A stretch of DNA of 64,000 bases from an uncultured Cytophagales bacterium (GCA_913057175.1 CAJXNP010000009.1:186001-250000); one strand, 5' to 3'; shown: positions 1 through 9,081, counted from the first letter of the stretch. A program made the numbers and translations. The notes: generated by a model from the sequence alone, not told the origin.

Positions 1-45
1 AACGGTAGTTATGGTGCGTACATCAAGCATGGCAATAGAATTTAG
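1..45 (+). CDS. 3' end of an upstream gene (partial)
   Basis: Frame 1 is open from the left edge and ends with TAG at 43-45, encoding 14 residues that end HGNRI. It lies 24 bases before kdgD on the same strand, so it could be the tail of a co-transcribed gene. The fragment is too short to assign a family, and a chance open frame cannot be excluded. Confidence 0.25.
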   Translation, partial: NGSYGAYIKHGNRI

Positions 46-69
46 CATACTGAATAGATTAATTAAACA

Positions 70-990
70 ATGGCATTATCAATAGAAGAAACTAGAAAAG
101 CGCTTTCTGATGGTTTGTTGTCCTTCCCGGTAACGGACATGGATGATAGCGATAAGTTCAATCCATCAACATATGCTGACAGGATCCAATGGTTCCTGGA
201 GCACGATATTTCAGCCGTATTTGTTGCGGGTGGTACCGGCGAATTCTTTTCATTATCACAAGATGAGTACCAACAAATTGTAACAATTGCATCCGAAACG
301 GTCGATAAAAAAGTTCCGGTAATCTCAAGCGCCGGAAGAAGCATTCCCGAAGCAATAGAATTTTCGAGAATGGCAGAAAAAGCCGGAATTGATGCCATAT
401 TGTTAATGCCTCCTTATTTGATCAATGCTCCGCAGGAAGGTATCTATTCTTACGCAAAGACCATTCTGGACAATATCCATTTACCGGTCATCTATTACAA
501 CCGATCCAACGGAAGCTTGTCAAGTGAATATGTCGAAAAACTGGCCGATAATTGTCCGAACTTAATTGGTTTAAAGGATGGTACAGGAAATATCCAGGAG
601 TTAAACGACACCATAAAATCGATTGGCGATCGACTGGTTTATATTGGTGGCGTTCCGACAGCCGAAATTATTTCCGAAGCCTATCTTTCCATTGGCGTAA
701 ATACCTATTCTTCGGCAGTATTTAATTTTGTACCGGATCTTGCCAATTTTTATTATAAAAGCCTTCGTGCCGGTCATACTCAGGTTGTGCACAAAATTTT
801 AAAGGAATTTTTCATTCCTTTTGTCAGACTTAGAAACAGGAAGAGTGGCTATGCAGTCAGCCTGATCAAAGCTGGGGCAAAACTCATTGGCAAGGATGCA
901 GGGAATGTTCGTCCGCCGTTGACCATGCCAAATGAGGAGGAGGTAAGGGTTTTAAAGGGGATTGTTGATGCTGCAATTTTTAAAAACTGA
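70..990 (+). CDS. kdgD: 5-dehydro-4-deoxyglucarate dehydratase
   Basis: This 306-residue protein belongs to the DHDPS/N-acetylneuraminate lyase family of class I aldolase-fold enzymes. It closely resembles KdgD, which converts 5-dehydro-4-deoxy-D-glucarate to 2,5-dioxopentanoate, CO2 and water in glucarate/galactarate breakdown in the cytoplasm. Visible motifs are GLLSFPVTDMD near residue 15, GGTGEFFSL at 54-62, the YYN tyrosine at 143 and the Schiff-base lysine K169 in GLKDGTGN. Length matches the family. The GLLSFPVTD and GGTGEF signatures fit KdgD better than DapA. The natural partners (a glucarate dehydratase and a semialdehyde dehydrogenase) may lie just to the left. The start follows an A/T-rich leader without a Shine-Dalgarno site, as is usual in this phylum. 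Confidence 0.9.
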   Translation: MALSIEETRKALSDGLLSFPVTDMDDSDKFNPSTYADRIQWFLEHDISAVFVAGGTGEFFSLSQDEYQQIVTIASETVDKKVPVISSAGRSIPEAIEFSRMAEKAGIDAILLMPPYLINAPQEGIYSYAKTILDNIHLPVIYYNRSNGSLSSEYVEKLADNCPNLIGLKDGTGNIQELNDTIKSIGDRLVYIGGVPTAEIISEAYLSIGVNTYSSAVFNFVPDLANFYYKSLRAGHTQVVHKILKEFFIPFVRLRNRKSGYAVSLIKAGAKLIGKDAGNVRPPLTMPNEEEVRVLKGIVDAAIFKN

Positions 991-1064
991 CTAAGCTCTT
1001 AATCTAATTCAGTATAAGAATGCCAAGGTATTTTTAGGTGCAAGGAAAAATTCTAAGATTTTCA

Positions 1065-2210
1065 TTAATTACTTTCAGCATACCACTTTAATGATGTCAA
1101 TCTTTTATAAATATGTGGATGGCTAATGAATTTCTCACTAAACCAAACCCAAAAACTCTTTTGTGAGTTTGTATCTTCAATAAATTGATTGATATTTATT
1201 TTGGTATGAATTTCCTTTCCAGTCGCAAGAATTAAGATACCTTCCATTGCTCCATTGTTTGAAAAATGATATCCTATCCTGTCACAAGTATATTCGCACC
1301 CTCTGGAATGTGCTTGTTTCAGAAAGGGAATAAAGGAGGAAGGTATTAACCAGGATTCTTTGGAGAGGTGTTTTCTTTTGATATGCCCAAGCTCGTGGCC
1401 TATTACAAATTTTACAATATCAAAGTTCCCTAAGGCAGCAGTTTCTATTACTTCTGAAAAAAGAAGTAGATATTTCTTACGTGCAAACTTGGTGACAAAT
1501 GCATTGAATTGACCATCAGCAATATACATTTCTGGTACTTCATTCAGACCAAGGGCTTTAGATTGTTCTTTGACAATTTCAAACAATTCTGGATACTGTC
1601 TTTCATTTAACTGAACGGTATTACCTTTAATTAATCCGATTAAAAGGCCATGAGTTATTCTTCTAATAAATCCAAAAAAGAGAATAATTGCAACGATGGC
1701 TAAAATAGCCATTGCTCCTGAGACCATTGAGGTAAAAAATAAATTGATAACGAATCCTGCGGTTGCTAAATAGAATAGCGCACTAAATAGAACCCTTAAG
1801 TTATAATATTTTAGTTCTTTTGGATGCACTTTGAAATTTGTGGGTTCTGACTTGTGTTGTTCTATCCCATTTAATGAAGGTGAGTGATTAGCATTTTTAT
1901 CAGTTTCCTGAATTTTTGATTTGTACCAATCTTCAACTTCTTCATTCGGAAAATAGTGTCGAACAAGATATTCCAGGAATTCACTTCTATGTTTATCAGT
2001 TCCCAATTCCAGATTAGATTCACAACCTTCTTGATCAATTATAAAGCTACCTTCCTGTTCATTATGGGATAACCTAATGGTAACACTTCCCTTAGTTTGT
2101 TTAGTTTTAACTGCCACATAAAGGTCGTATAGAGATTGAAAATCACTTAGTTGGGTGTTAAATAGGATCCATTTCCTATGATCCTTCTCGATATTGGCAA
2201 TATTATCCAT
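1065..2210 (-). CDS. M48-family membrane metalloprotease
   Basis: This 381-residue protein has a zinc-peptidase domain in its C-terminal half: HELGH at 272-276 supplies two zinc histidines and the catalytic glutamate, and E306 in CEYTCD is the likely third ligand, followed by D310. Two hydrophobic segments (about 140-160 and 164-182) anchor it in the membrane. The first 120 residues form a soluble domain I do not recognise. M48 proteins of the HtpX/Ste24 type degrade or process membrane and envelope proteins. The gene is single and is transcribed divergently from the flavin reductase gene across a 358-base gap. The substrate is unknown. Confidence 0.85.
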   Translation of the reverse strand: MDNIANIEKDHRKWILFNTQLSDFQSLYDLYVAVKTKQTKGSVTIRLSHNEQEGSFIIDQEGCESNLELGTDKHRSEFLEYLVRHYFPNEEVEDWYKSKIQETDKNANHSPSLNGIEQHKSEPTNFKVHPKELKYYNLRVLFSALFYLATAGFVINLFFTSMVSGAMAILAIVAIILFFGFIRRITHGLLIGLIKGNTVQLNERQYPELFEIVKEQSKALGLNEVPEMYIADGQFNAFVTKFARKKYLLLFSEVIETAALGNFDIVKFVIGHELGHIKRKHLSKESWLIPSSFIPFLKQAHSRGCEYTCDRIGYHFSNNGAMEGILILATGKEIHTKININQFIEDTNSQKSFWVWFSEKFISHPHIYKRLTSLKWYAESN

Positions 2211-2568
2211 TTTTTAATTGGTTAAGTTCACTCTCTACTATTCTGATGTGGAAATTTTCTGAAAGGAAAGTGTGTCTAAAAATTCCAATGTTTTCACTAA
2301 AAAATAGGAGATAAGTTCAGCTACAAAAAAATCACATTACAAAAATAAAATAACAAGTTAAAAATATAAGTTTATTTCGATGAATCCAAAAATGGATTCT
2401 TTGAATCATATATCAGAATGGAAGTACCTACGAATTTACTGCTTTTGAAATTGTTCTAAGCAGGCGTCAAACTTCGTTCACTCATCGACAACAACAATAA
2501 TCACATACACATTCGTTTTATAAGTTCTGCTTCTATCGTAGCTTGCATAAACATAAAACCGAAAATCT
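2211..2568. other. Divergent intergenic region with a short inverted repeat
   Basis: This AT-rich gap separates two divergent genes, so promoters for both must lie here. A perfect 6-base inverted repeat with a 6-base spacer (GAATCC then GGATTC, 2382-2399) sits roughly mid-gap and could be a protein-binding site. I see no convincing open reading frame and no clear TAnnTTTG promoter. Confidence 0.35.
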
Positions 2569-3240
2569 ATGGAAAGTCATATCGTAAAAATATTGCAAAT
2601 CGAATCTGTCACCCACAATGTCAAACGCTTTCGGGTGGAAAAGCCGGGAGGGTATAAATTTATTCCAGGTCAGGCGACTGAAGTTGCGATCAACAGCGAT
2701 AAATGGAAAGAAGAACGAAGGCCATTTACTTTTACCAGCCTTGGGGATTGGGATGATCTCGAATTTACCATCAAGATTTATAGTGATCATGAGGGTGTTA
2801 CAAATCAACTGGGCAAGCTCAGAGTTGGGGATGAACTCATTCTTCACGATGTTTGGGGTGCTATTCAATACAAAGGAGAAGGAACTTTTATCGCTGGTGG
2901 AGCAGGTGTAACGCCATTCATTGCAATCCTCCGACAATTGGAAAAGGAAAACAAACTGGGCAAAAATCAGCTGATCTTTTCCAATAACACCGAGAAGGAT
3001 ATCATCCTAAAAGAGGAATTTAGCAAGATGTTAGGAGATCAGTTTATCAACACGTTGACTTCTGAGAAAAACAGTTCATATGATACCAGGAAGATCGACA
3101 AAGGATACTTGTCTGAAAAAATAGACGACTACACTCAATACTTCTATATCTGTGGCCCCGATCCTATGATAGAGGATATTCAGAAGCATTTGCTGGAATT
3201 GGGGGCACATAAAGAGAAAGTAATTACAGAGGAGTTTTAA
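2569..3240 (+). CDS. Flavodoxin/ferredoxin-NAD(P)H reductase-like protein
   Basis: The 223 residues hold the two domains of the ferredoxin reductase superfamily without an iron-sulfur domain. The N-terminal FAD barrel carries RPFTFTS at 51-57, which binds the flavin. The NAD(P)-binding half carries GGAGVTPF at 110-117 and CGPDPM at 195-200, and the protein ends EEF, with the aromatic C-terminus usual in this superfamily. It should pass electrons between NAD(P)H and a flavodoxin, ferredoxin or haem partner in the cytoplasm; no partner is adjacent. A strong hairpin follows the stop codon, so it is probably a single-gene transcript. Confidence 0.85.
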   Translation: MESHIVKILQIESVTHNVKRFRVEKPGGYKFIPGQATEVAINSDKWKEERRPFTFTSLGDWDDLEFTIKIYSDHEGVTNQLGKLRVGDELILHDVWGAIQYKGEGTFIAGGAGVTPFIAILRQLEKENKLGKNQLIFSNNTEKDIILKEEFSKMLGDQFINTLTSEKNSSYDTRKIDKGYLSEKIDDYTQYFYICGPDPMIEDIQKHLLELGAHKEKVITEEF

Positions 3241-3245
3241 GAAGT

Positions 3246-3274
3246 GCTGGCCTTAAGGTCCTGTTAAGGCCAGC
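3246..3274 (+). terminator. Hairpin after the flavin reductase gene
   Basis: A perfect 11-base-pair stem (GCTGGCCTTAA and TTAAGGCCAGC) with a 7-base loop begins five bases after the stop codon. It is followed only by a weak T-rich stretch (TATATCTTT). It lies between convergent genes and could act in both directions. Confidence 0.65.
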
Positions 3275-3322
3275 TATATCTTTAGCATCCTCCAACTCCA
3301 TTCATGATGGTAATTCCATGAA

Positions 3323-4369
3323 CTATTTGTAAGCAATAGCAGCAGAAGTTGGTCCTGCCAATGTAAGCAATTCAGTTTTACTGAATCCGGCATTCCTTGC
3401 CCATTTATCGAAATCTGAAAAGGTATAGTCAAATCCTTCTTCTGTCTCAATCAGCATATTTAGTGACATCAACAATCCGAATGCATTTTCTTTACGGCCA
3501 CTGTCAATGATGTTTTCGATGATGATCATTGCTCCTCCCTTTGGTAGTGCTTCATATGCCTTTTTGATCAGCATTTTTTTTGTTTCCAACCCCCAGTCGT
3601 GCAGGATATTGCCCATCGTGATGACATCAGCTTTTGGAAATTCATTCTCAAAGAAATCGAAAACCCGCGTTTGTATCCTTTCCTGTAACTTGAAATCATC
3701 GATGTTTTCCCGCGCAATGTGCAGTACTGGTGCCAGATCCGCGCTGATGCAATTCATATGATCATTGTTAAGAGCTACCTGAATAGATAGCGCTCCGGAA
3801 GCGCCACCAATATCACAAAGGGTATTGTATGGTGTGAAATCAAATTTTTTGGCCAGTGCGATGAAGGATCCCATCTGAGCTCCCTGCATGGCCATCATAA
3901 ACTCCCTTAGTCTTTCAGGGTCTTCGTAAAGGGCATCAAAAATATTTTCCCCTTTATGCTTAATTTCATTTTGGGGCTTTCCGGTTTTCAATCCTTCTTC
4001 CAGGTTGCCCCAGAAAGGATAGAGCCGATGATTTGCCATTTCCAATAATCCACCGATATACGAAGGCTTTCTCTTATCAAGGAACATTTCGGTCTCTTCT
4101 GTATTGCTATATAGAGCTTTCTCTTTCAATCCTTCTCTTTTCAGAAAACCAAGGGCAACCAGGGAATCCAGGAAGTCATACAAAGACCGGTCGTGAAGCC
4201 CCGTCTTTTGTTGAATTTCCCTGGCGCTTAAGGGTCCTAAATCCAAATGGGTAAACAACTCAAGGTTAACAGCGGTAAGGAGAGTTTTAGAGGCCCAAAA
4301 GCCCATTCCTACTTGCATAATGTGATGGGGCGTAATTTGCTTTTCAGTAGTTGCGGTTTGTTCTTTCAT
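3323..4369 (-). CDS. SAM-dependent O-methyltransferase (family 2, hydroxyindole OMT-like)
   Basis: The 348 residues show an N-terminal winged-helix dimerisation region (about 15-95) followed by a class I methyltransferase domain. The SAM-binding motif is DIGGASG at 186-192. GNILHDWG at 253-260 carries the histidine that acts as the base in plant-type O-methyltransferases. Length is normal for this family, which includes acetylserotonin, carminomycin and other small-molecule methyltransferases. No biosynthetic neighbours point to a substrate. The gene is convergent with the flavin reductase and divergent from the DUF1801 gene. Confidence 0.85.
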   Translation of the reverse strand: MKEQTATTEKQITPHHIMQVGMGFWASKTLLTAVNLELFTHLDLGPLSAREIQQKTGLHDRSLYDFLDSLVALGFLKREGLKEKALYSNTEETEMFLDKRKPSYIGGLLEMANHRLYPFWGNLEEGLKTGKPQNEIKHKGENIFDALYEDPERLREFMMAMQGAQMGSFIALAKKFDFTPYNTLCDIGGASGALSIQVALNNDHMNCISADLAPVLHIARENIDDFKLQERIQTRVFDFFENEFPKADVITMGNILHDWGLETKKMLIKKAYEALPKGGAMIIIENIIDSGRKENAFGLLMSLNMLIETEEGFDYTFSDFDKWARNAGFSKTELLTLAGPTSAAIAYK

Positions 4370-4478
4370 GGTAGTATGTTTTGTTGTGAAGAAAGGTGTA
4401 GTGTAATGTACTTATTTTAATGGAGAAATCATTGGTATCTGATTTGTATATTGAGGTTTAAATGAAACCATCTTAGCT

Positions 4479-4841
4479 ATGAATAAGAATCCCAAAGTTG
4501 ATGCATTCCTGGAGGAAAAAGCCCATCCCATGGAGAAAGAAATTCAGCGAGTCAGGGAGATCATTTTGAGCGCCCATCCCGGAGTTGAGGAAACCATCAA
4601 ATGGAATAGTCCGACCTTCATGTACAAAGGAAACATGGCGTCTTATTTTATGAATGCCAAAAAACACGTAAGCTTAATGTTTCACAAAGGGGCATTAATC
4701 CACGATCCTTCCGGATTATTGGAGGGTGATGGAAAGGAAGGCCGTACGGCCAAGTTTGGCTCAATGAATGAAATTGAAAAAAGAAAAAAAGATCTGGAAG
4801 AAGTTGTCAGGGCCTGGATTGAGTTAAAAGACGGTGAATGA
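4479..4841 (+). CDS. DUF1801 domain protein
   Basis: This 120-residue soluble protein matches the DUF1801 (YdhG-like) family in layout: an amphipathic N-terminal helix, the EETIKWNSPTFMYKGNM region (about 37-53) and a C-terminal helical tail. The molecular function of the family is not established; the fold resembles frataxin-like small domains. The gene stands alone, divergent from the methyltransferase. Confidence 0.75.
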   Translation: MNKNPKVDAFLEEKAHPMEKEIQRVREIILSAHPGVEETIKWNSPTFMYKGNMASYFMNAKKHVSLMFHKGALIHDPSGLLEGDGKEGRTAKFGSMNEIEKRKKDLEEVVRAWIELKDGE

Positions 4842-4924
4842 GAATGGTACCTTTTATGAACGATATTTTTAATCCAGGTAAAATTGATTGAGGTGAAAGT
4901 AAGATTCCCGTTCTCCTATGCAAA

Positions 4925-5017
4925 ATTCCCGGGCATGGGAATGGCATCACAGAACAATCCTTTTCCATGGGAAAACAGGAATCTTTTCCAGGGCTGCATG
5001 CTGTTTGCAGGGCAGCC
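4925..5017. repeat. Cluster of short inverted repeats between convergent genes
   Basis: Three small inverted repeats lie close together: ATTCCC/GGGAAT (4925-4942), TTTTCC-ATG-GGAAAA (4961-4975) and GGCTGC/GCAGCC (4992-5017). They lie between the stop codons of convergent genes, so a bidirectional terminator is possible, but no T-run follows directly. Confidence 0.35.
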
Positions 5018-5059
5018 GATTCATTTTGAATCAATTGTGAATGAATGAGTTTTTTTCAC

Positions 5060-5542
5060 TTAGTCCATTCCAGCCGGAGACATATCTGTATTCCAGGTTT
5101 CGACTTTGACTTTAAGGTTGCCATCTTTTTGGATCTGCCAGATAGTAACATATTTCCCCCGGTCATTTATAGGGGTTGGCATGTTAGGCATGGTCATGGT
5201 CATATCATAAGTGCCAATTTCCGTTGCCATATCTCCGCTGACTAAAACCTTTTTAGTGATAAACTCGACTTTGTCAAATTTAACTCCCAATTGTGCCATC
5301 TGTGCATTGTTAGCTTTAATGGCATCCAGTCCAACTATCATGGGAGAATTGTTAGGCATAGAAATAGCATCTTCCGCATAATGATCTGTCGTGAATTCTC
5401 CAGCTAGCATTTGTTTTGTGAATTTGTCATTCATCTCAGCGATTTTCTTTTCTACGGCTTTTTGACTCTGTGCAAATACGGACCCACCAATCAGGAGGAA
5501 GGTTAAACACATTGCCGCTAATAGGTTAATTTTTCTTTTCAT
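5060..5542 (-). CDS. Exported SnoaL/DUF4440-like protein
   Basis: A 160-residue protein with a clear signal peptide (residues 1-24, cleavage after VFAQ). The mature part has the cone-shaped NTF2-like pattern of the DUF4440/ketosteroid-isomerase superfamily: an N-terminal helix ending in HYAEDAISMPNNSP, then antiparallel strands including GTYDMTMTMP and GKYVTIWQIQKDGNLKV. Such proteins bind or isomerise small molecules, but many members are uncharacterised. It should act in the periplasm. It is divergent from the peroxiredoxin-like gene. Confidence 0.75.
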   Translation of the reverse strand: MKRKINLLAAMCLTFLLIGGSVFAQSQKAVEKKIAEMNDKFTKQMLAGEFTTDHYAEDAISMPNNSPMIVGLDAIKANNAQMAQLGVKFDKVEFITKKVLVSGDMATEIGTYDMTMTMPNMPTPINDRGKYVTIWQIQKDGNLKVKVETWNTDMSPAGMD

Positions 5543-5858
5543 GGTGCAGTTAGTTAATTGTTTTACAAGTACTTGGTATTAAATATACCTTAGGGAATTG
5601 AAAAATGTTCAGGGTAATCAACTAAAATGTTTTTCCCTGATATAAATGGTGAATATTGTTGATATACAGGTATGAAAATCATATCATCCCAATAGTTGGC
5701 TTGAGATTGTCTGATATTTAACCATCCTGAAATGATCGGACTTGACTTTTTATTCCCTCTAGTCTTCTAAATAACAAATTGCCGACATTTAGGGTTATTG
5801 ATGAGAGTTATCTTACTGCCTTGATAAAATCCATTATTTACGTAAACATCCATGACTT
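5543..5858. other. Divergent intergenic region
   Basis: This 316-base gap between divergent genes for exported proteins contains an inverted repeat TCAGGG/CCCTGA (5609-5614 and 5635-5640) and must hold both promoters. No gene or RNA structure is recognised. Confidence 0.3.
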
Positions 5859-6455
5859 ATGATGAGAATTAAATTATTGATACTTTTTGTTGCCATTTGC
5901 CGATTCGCTGTAGCCCAGGTGCCCGAAAGTGCTGAAGATATTTCACCACTGCTGATAAGTGAAAAAGTACCTTCGGTTGAAATTACTTCATTGGATGGAA
6001 AACAAATTCCCATAGATCAGGTAGTTGCCGGCAAGAAAACGGTCCTCTTGTTTTACAGAGGTGGATGGTGCCCCTATTGCAATGCCCACCTGGCAGCTGT
6101 TGGTGAGTCGGAAAAAAACATACTGGAACTGGGCTATCAGATCATCGGGATAGCACCTGATTCTCCTGAAGAACTCAAAAATACCATGGATAATAATAAG
6201 CTGTCTTATCAGTTGTATTCGGATGCCGATGCTTCGCTTATACAAGCTATGGGAATTGCTTTCGAGGTTGAGGAAAAAAGAAAAGAAAGACTGACCCAGT
6301 ATTCCGGTGGTAAAAATCCGGGGATGCTTCCCGTTCCTTCCCTGTTTGTGATTGATGAAGAAGGAACCATTGTTTTTGAATACATTAGCCCAAATTACAA
6401 AGACAGGATCAGTACAGAATTGTTGCTAGCGGTGCTGAAGTCGTTGGCTAATTAG
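5859..6455 (+). CDS. Exported peroxiredoxin-like (AhpC/TSA) thiol protein
   Basis: The 198 residues start with a signal peptide (to about AVAQ at 20) and continue with a thioredoxin fold. The active-site motif is WCPYC with cysteines 71 and 74, placed as in AhpC/TSA and bacterioferritin-comigratory-like proteins. The strand IAPDSPEEL and the C-terminal LFVIDEEGTIVFEY are typical of the family. It probably reduces peroxides or disulfides in the periplasm. A second ATG at 5862 is equally usable. A short tandem repeat begins at the stop codon. Confidence 0.8.
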   Translation: MMRIKLLILFVAICRFAVAQVPESAEDISPLLISEKVPSVEITSLDGKQIPIDQVVAGKKTVLLFYRGGWCPYCNAHLAAVGESEKNILELGYQIIGIAPDSPEELKNTMDNNKLSYQLYSDADASLIQAMGIAFEVEEKRKERLTQYSGGKNPGMLPVPSLFVIDEEGTIVFEYISPNYKDRISTELLLAVLKSLAN

Positions 6456-6517
6456 TGATCTGGTGATTTAGTGATCTGGTGATTTAGTGATCTGGTGATT
6501 TAGTGATTGTGTGATGG
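6454..6517 (+). repeat. 16-base tandem repeat (AGTGATCTGGTGATTT)
   Basis: Three exact copies of AGTGATCTGGTGATTT (6454-6469, 6470-6485, 6486-6501) are followed by a degenerate fourth. The array starts inside the stop codon of the preceding gene. Related GTGATT-rich stretches occur after rtcB (about 13040) and after the GH26 gene (about 16385). Confidence 0.9.
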
Positions 6518-6645
6518 AAGATTTTTTCTGCGCATATAATTAAGGCAATAATCTTTCCTGGTTCGTGGAAGCAAATTCTCGTGTCTCCTATGAATTCTTT
6601 CTCAATATTTTTATATTTAGTTGGTATACAAACTACAACCACGCC

Positions 6646-7812
6646 ATGAAAATATTGAAATTATCCCCAATCATTTTACTCGTTTGTCTTTGTTCACCAG
6701 TTTTTAGCCAGGATCCCGACTACCGTTCCATTTCGGAAAAGATTGTCAATACAACCTTAAAAGTTCAACCGGGAGAGTCGGTTTTTATAAGCGGGAGCAG
6801 TGATGAGCTGGATTTGATGGAAGAACTCTATGTGACGGTTTCAAAAGCAGGAGGCAAACCGATTCTTGGGATTGACATACCAACGGCTCAAAAAAGGGCA
6901 GTTATGGAGACATCCAATGACTATCTGAGTAGTCCTAATAAGTTTGGTCTGACCATGATGAAAGAAGTCGATTGTTTTATAAATGTTAATTCTGTTGAGA
7001 ACCCCGATCTGTTCAAGGATGTTCCGGAAGAAAAATTAGCGGCTTTCAGGCAATCATTTCAGGCTTTTAATGAAGTGTACCCTTCTGCGGATTTTCGGTC
7101 TGTTTCATTGGGACAGGTGGGAGGAATACCGACCCAGGCTTATGCAAAATCTATCGGAGCTGATTACACTCAACTAAAGACCATGTTTTGGGAGGCTGTA
7201 GATACCGATTATAAAGCTTTATTGGCTAAAGGCAAAAAAATAGCTGCCTCAATGAAAAATGGAAGTTCTGCTCATCTGAAAAGTACTGCAGGAACAGATA
7301 TTACCTTTACGATTGGTAATACAGACGCCCGGACTAATTGTGGCAGATCGGAGGAAACCGCTGATAAATCGGGTCCTTCAGAAAGTTGGCTGCCAGCAGG
7401 GGAAGTGTATATTACGATTGACCCTACCTCTGCGAATGGTACGCTCGTAGTTCCTTATCTTGATTTTCGTGATCACGACATATCCAATCTGAAATTAACC
7501 TTTAAAAATGGAACCATTTCTTCGATGGAGGCTGATGAAAACATACAAGTGCTGGAGAAAGCCCTGAACTTGAGCACAGGAATCAAAAATGCTCTTTCGT
7601 ACCTCGATATTGGTTTGAATCCTGATAGCCATCCATTAGAAGGAAGTGACTATTTATCATTTGAAATGGGAGGAGTAATCACAGTGGGGGTTGGAAGCAA
7701 CTTATGGGCAGGAGGAGGTGTGGTGTCAGACTTTGGCGTTTCATTTCATCTTCCAAACAGCACCTTGGCAATTGACGGGCAGGAAATTGTGGTGAATGGT
7801 TCACTGAAATAA
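6646..7812 (+). CDS. Exported M29 aminopeptidase-like protein, ligands partly missing
   Basis: From the ATG at 6646 the protein has 388 residues and a signal peptide ending VFSQ; an upstream in-frame ATG at 6565 would bury this signal, so it is rejected. The body resembles M29 (PepS/AmpT) peptidases: VQPGESVFISG near the start, WLPAGEVYITIDP carrying the first metal glutamate, and YLDIGLNPDSHPLEGSDY near the C-terminus. In M29 enzymes the latter region normally reads E-G-I-G-N-P followed by an HIALG histidine; here these are L-D-I-G-L-N-P and ITVGVG, so at least two ligands seem absent. It may be a non-catalytic or altered member. Export is also unusual for M29. Confidence 0.65.
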   Translation: MKILKLSPIILLVCLCSPVFSQDPDYRSISEKIVNTTLKVQPGESVFISGSSDELDLMEELYVTVSKAGGKPILGIDIPTAQKRAVMETSNDYLSSPNKFGLTMMKEVDCFINVNSVENPDLFKDVPEEKLAAFRQSFQAFNEVYPSADFRSVSLGQVGGIPTQAYAKSIGADYTQLKTMFWEAVDTDYKALLAKGKKIAASMKNGSSAHLKSTAGTDITFTIGNTDARTNCGRSEETADKSGPSESWLPAGEVYITIDPTSANGTLVVPYLDFRDHDISNLKLTFKNGTISSMEADENIQVLEKALNLSTGIKNALSYLDIGLNPDSHPLEGSDYLSFEMGGVITVGVGSNLWAGGGVVSDFGVSFHLPNSTLAIDGQEIVVNGSLK

Positions 7813-7896
7813 CGGAAGGCAAGAATTTTCATACTGAAGTTTGTGGCTATTGAGACACCTGTTTATATTGGGTTTTTTTAACCTTTTTTTAAGCAT

Positions 7897-8415
7897 ATGT
7901 CTGAATTACTTTTGCCCGTTTTTGTCGTTAGCGCTGTAATTATTTTTCTCATCGTTTTTCTATACTTCGTTCCAGTCAATTTATGGATTACAGCCATTTT
8001 CAGTGGAGTGGAAATCGGATTATTGGAACTTGTCTTCATGCGCATCAGGAAAGTCCCACCTAATATCATCGTGAATTGCCTTATTACACTTCGAAAAGCA
8101 GGAATCAATACCGAGACGGCAGCATTAGAAACTCATTATCTCGCAGGAGGTAAGTTAGCAGATGTCACAAGAGCGCTGATCATGTCAAAAAAAGCTGATT
8201 TGGATCTTTCCTGGAAAGATCTGACCACGATGGATCTAAAAGGAAAAAATGTCGTCGAATTTGTCAGGCAATACCGCATGGACAATGATAAGGATGCGCA
8301 ATTGTTGCGTAAGTATCTCTCGGATAGAATCCTCTTTCATCTAGGATCAGATGATGTCAAAAAAGTGAATGAGCTGGTGGAAAAGCTTGAAGACAGGGGT
8401 CGCGTGAGTTTTTAA
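7897..8415 (+). CDS. Short flotillin-like FloA (UPF0365) homologue lacking the C-terminal half
   Basis: The 172 residues match the N-terminal half of FloA: a membrane hairpin (about 5-47, with [18 protein letters not shown]), then [19 protein letters not shown] and LETHYLAGG at 78-86, followed by a helical stretch. Canonical FloA is about 330 residues and continues into SPFH and oligomerisation regions. Here the protein ends after a new acidic/basic tail ([11 protein letters not shown]), and the remaining 87 bases before the next gene cannot encode the rest. FloA proteins organise membrane microdomains. Whether this short form is functional or a stabilised fragment is open. Confidence 0.75.
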   Translation: MSELLLPVFVVSAVIIFLIVFLYFVPVNLWITAIFSGVEIGLLELVFMRIRKVPPNIIVNCLITLRKAGINTETAALETHYLAGGKLADVTRALIMSKKADLDLSWKDLTTMDLKGKNVVEFVRQYRMDNDKDAQLLRKYLSDRILFHLGSDDVKKVNELVEKLEDRGRVSF

Positions 8416-8502
8416 GAATAGGAATATTGTTTTCGTCTTAAACGAATTCTATACAATCAAGCATTTTTTTGGCTGAATTCATAACTTGTAATTTCAAAGG
8501 TT

Positions 8503-9081
8503 ATGAATAGAAAAGAATTCTTTCGAATATTTGGATTGAGCAGCCTGGCCCTCTCGTTTCCAATTGCGGTAAATTCTAAAAACACTTCCATGGTAAAACT
8601 CTTTTTTAAAGACGACGGCAAGATCCCGAATAATAAACTTCCACTATTGCTTTATCAAAACACCTTTTCGGAGCGAAATAATTCCGGTGCTGCCTGGTTG
8701 GAAGAAAAATTTGCCTCTAACAACTGGACAAACTCCTGGAGGAATGGCGTCTATTCTTTTCATCATTACCACAGTACTTCACATGAAGTTTTGGGCGTAT
8801 ATTCCGGGACAGCTTTGCTGCACCTGGGTGGAGAACAGGGAGAGAAAGTCAGCATAAAAGCCGGTGATATCATCATTATTCCAGCTGGTGTGGGACACAA
8901 AAACCTGGGAAGTACTAACCTTGGGATAGTAGGAGCCTATCCCGATGGACGCAGCTGGGATTTACTTCGTGGGCTGGAAGGTGAGCGGCCCCAGGCTGAT
9001 GAAAATATTGCTGCCCTGCCCATTCCCTCTGCAGATCCCCTTTATGGTAAGAACGGTGGCTTGCTCGAAGTATGGAAGTGA
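8503..9081 (+). CDS. Exported YjlB-like cupin protein
   Basis: A 192-residue single-cupin protein with an N-terminal hydrophobic segment (residues 8-24) that looks like a signal or anchor. The first cupin motif is in FHHYHSTSHEVLGVYSG (H88/H90/H94/E95 as likely metal ligands), the second in GDIIIIPAGVGHKNLG with H132. The pattern matches the YjlB family, whose biochemical role is not established. The late CAALPIPSADPLYG-like tail also agrees with YjlB (seen here as LPIPSADPLYG). It is downstream of the FloA-like gene on the same strand with an 87-base gap. Confidence 0.8.
   Translation: MNRKEFFRIFGLSSLALSFPIAVNSKNTSMVKLFFKDDGKIPNNKLPLLLYQNTFSERNNSGAAWLEEKFASNNWTNSWRNGVYSFHHYHSTSHEVLGVYSGTALLHLGGEQGEKVSIKAGDIIIIPAGVGHKNLGSTNLGIVGAYPDGRSWDLLRGLEGERPQADENIAALPIPSADPLYGKNGGLLEVWK

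Noticed and set aside
6454-6517. Possible CRISPR array
   Set aside because: The 16-base units are directly adjacent with no spacers, and there are no cas genes.
6565-6645. N-terminal extension of the M29-like protein from an ATG at 6565
   Set aside because: It would place 27 residues before a clear signal peptide that starts at 6646.
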